A program made the translations under genes and the position numbers. From CAWGAJ01 sp963820545 (lineage in GTDB: Bacteria; Planctomycetota; Planctomycetia; Pirellulales; Thermoguttaceae), in the NCBI GenBank assembly GCA_963820545.1, contig CAWGAJ010000001.1, positions 2,666,001 through 2,730,000 of the forward strand: DNA of 64,000 nt, read 5' to 3'. How positions within the stretch are numbered: the stretch's first letter is position 1; each line of letters starts with the position of its first letter. This document shows positions 62,583 to 64,000 of this stretch, in pieces. Below the pieces are notes generated by a model. It saw only the letters and a program-made list of their open reading frames with translations, ran no database searches and had not been told where the DNA came from.

Positions 62583-64000
62583 ATGATCCTTGGTGACGCC
62601 ATGGCCACCGCACTTAATTCTCACCGACCGCGATTGCTTATTTTAGCTTACGCTTGCAGTCCCGTGCGCGGTTCGGAGTCGGGCGCCGGCTGGAATCGGG
62701 TTGTGGAAGCGGCCAAACACTTCGATACCTGGGTAATCTGCGAGGAGCACGAATTCGGCCCGGACATCCGCCGCTACTTGGAGCTTCACGGCGATATCCC
62801 CGGCTTGAATTTTGTGCCGGTGCCCATGCACCGCTGGGAATGGTCGCTCGGTAAAGTGGCGGATATTGTCTGGTACGCGATGTTAAAGCGATGGCATTGC
62901 CGGGCATATCGCGTCGCGCGGCGATTGCACAAAAAAATCGGCTTTGACCTGGTGCACCAGCTTACCTTTTGCGGATATCGCGAGCCGGGTTATCTGTGGA
63001 AGTTGGATGCGCCGTTTGTTTGGGGGCCTGTGGGCGGCACGCAAAATTATCCCTGGCAATTCCTTGCGCATGCCGGTTTGTACGGCGGGGCTTTTGAGTT
63101 GGTACGGAACATCCTGAATCAATGTCAATTGCGATTAAGTCCGCGCGTACATCGCGCTGCACATAAGGCTGCCGCAATCGTGGCGGCGACTTCCACCGCA
63201 CAGCATGATTTCGCCCGATTTTTCGGTGTCAGTCCCGAAGTGATTTCCGACGCCGGCATATCGCCCATGACAAACGGCGCCCGGCACATGCGCACGGATC
63301 AGGAGCCACTGCACATTTTATGGTCTGGGGTGATGCAAATTCGCAAGGCCTTGCCTTTGCTCATCGAGGCCTTGGCCCAGGTTCCCGACGATGTGCCTTA
63401 CTGTTTGCGCGTTTTGGGAGAAGGCAAGTATCTTAACGTCTGGCGGCGCTTGGCGCGGCGGCGAGGCATTGATCATCGCATCCAATGGCTGGGATGGCTG
63501 GCACACGAGCAAGCCATGCAACAATACGCCTGGGCCGACGTGTTCGTATTCACCAGTCTGCGCGATACGACCGGCGCGGTCATGGTCGAGGCCCTGGGAG
63601 CCGGCCTGCCGGTGATTTGCCTGGATCATCAAGGGGCCCGCGATGTAGTTACGGAGGATTGCGGCATAAAAATACCCGTAACCGGACCACGAGAAACCAT
63701 CGCCGGATTGCGCGAGGCCATTGTTCGGCTGGCGCGTGATCCCGCCCAGCGCGAGCGGCTCAGCCGCGGCGCCGTGGAGCGCGCCAAGGAATTTCTCTGG
63801 TCGCGCCATGGCGAGAAGATGGCCGCCGTGTATCGGCAAGTGCTGGAGGTTTATAGCGAGAAGAAGCAAAATCAGATCCTCGACAAAGTTGAAAGTCCTG
63901 CACTGAAAGAGCCGCATTGCCGGGGATCAAACGGCATAATCAAACCTTTTTGGCTCCGCGCGGCATCGCAGCGCTTGGCTGAAACCGCCGCCGTGCCATT
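62583..64000 (+). CDS. GT4 glycosyltransferase (runs off right edge)
   Basis: Open from the ATG at 62583 to the edge, 472 codons without stop, three bases after the Wzz stop. Seen: LLILAYACSPVRGSESGAGWNRVVEAAKHFD, LVHQLTFCGYREPGYLWKLDAPFVWGPVGGTQNYPW, HILWSGVMQIRKALPLLIEAL, LRVLGEGKYLNVWRRLARRRGIDHRIQWLGWL, and the GT4 nucleotide-sugar motif SLRDTTGAVMVEALGAGLPVICLDHQGARDVV. Known: retaining GT-B transferases of polysaccharide assembly; this subgroup begins with ACSPxxGSExGxGW. The frame continues past the usual end (about 440), so a short tail or fused domain lies outside. Shares an operon with the Wzz-like gene. Confidence 0.88.
   Translation, partial: MILGDAMATALNSHRPRLLILAYACSPVRGSESGAGWNRVVEAAKHFDTWVICEEHEFGPDIRRYLELHGDIPGLNFVPVPMHRWEWSLGKVADIVWYAMLKRWHCRAYRVARRLHKKIGFDLVHQLTFCGYREPGYLWKLDAPFVWGPVGGTQNYPWQFLAHAGLYGGAFELVRNILNQCQLRLSPRVHRAAHKAAAIVAATSTAQHDFARFFGVSPEVISDAGISPMTNGARHMRTDQEPLHILWSGVMQIRKALPLLIEALAQVPDDVPYCLRVLGEGKYLNVWRRLARRRGIDHRIQWLGWLAHEQAMQQYAWADVFVFTSLRDTTGAVMVEALGAGLPVICLDHQGARDVVTEDCGIKIPVTGPRETIAGLREAIVRLARDPAQRERLSRGAVERAKEFLWSRHGEKMAAVYRQVLEVYSEKKQNQILDKVESPALKEPHCRGSNGIIKPFWLRAASQRLAETAAVP

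Noticed and set aside
62638..63201. Several minus-strand frames near the right edge
   Set aside because: All lie antisense to a continuous GT4 glycosyltransferase frame with strong motifs.

Overview
The window looks like a planctomycete chromosome fragment, most likely of the Pirellulales type. This is an inference from content: a DUF1559 protein, a secreted subtilase with the N-terminal PLESR motif, a PEP-CTERM glycoside hydrolase, a large family of TMTC-like membrane proteins with TPR tails, and many conserved hypotheticals typical of that phylum. At least fourteen single-base frameshifts split otherwise well-conserved genes. About half fit loss of one G (or C) inside CGGC/GCCG, so many 'broken' genes here may be assembly or base-calling artefacts of a metagenome or long-read genome rather than true pseudogenes.

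Layout. 1-1.1 kb: the start of a spermidine-synthase-like membrane protein and a DUF1559 gene. 1.3-7.9 kb: a cyanophycin locus, with cphA divergent from an ABC exporter carrying PH-like and zinc-ribbon N-terminal domains, followed by a DUF1854 gene. 8.0-21.7 kb: a tandem family of five TMTC-like GT-C/TPR genes plus one true relic, with a polyprenyl-P-sugar-synthase-like GT2 gene between them. Several copies carry in-frame insertions made of palindromic repeats. 21.9-25.4 kb: a secreted S8 peptidase. 26.0-31.6 kb: a compact arsenic-type operon (arsR, acr3, an orphan GcvH, OsmC, a thioredoxin, two DGC zinc-binding proteins, two ArsF-type thioredoxin-fold proteins, an ArsG-type permease). 31.8-34.8 kb: a two-domain Cys-rich protein, a small Cys protein, ogt, a MITE-like element and a conserved hypothetical.

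34.9-40.1 kb: tRNA-Arg at one edge and a tyrosine-recombinase remnant at the other bracket a ribose-type ABC transporter operon. Its ATPase is fused to a 3-dehydroquinate-synthase/sugar-phosphate-cyclase-like domain. This is the most novel-looking system in the window. 40.1-43.1 kb: an APC permease with a USP-like tail, preceded by a clear c-di-AMP (ydaO/yuaA) riboswitch. 43.4-50.6 kb: a HAMP-like membrane protein, a PEP-CTERM glycosidase, an NRAMP transporter with a USP tail, a Nudix hydrolase and a DUF6807 protein. 50.6-56.3 kb: cell-envelope genes (membrane proteins, GT2, LPG-synthase-like flippase, AI-2E family exporter). 56.4-58.6 kb: a small accessory patch with a Fic protein, a convergent VbhA-like small protein and a possible PD-(D/E)xK nuclease. 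58.7-64 kb: ilvD, then a Wzz/GumC-type chain-length protein and a GT4 glycosyltransferase that opens an exopolysaccharide locus running off the right edge.

Positions and motifs were read by eye. No database search, structure prediction or codon statistics were run, so family names rest on recognised motifs.
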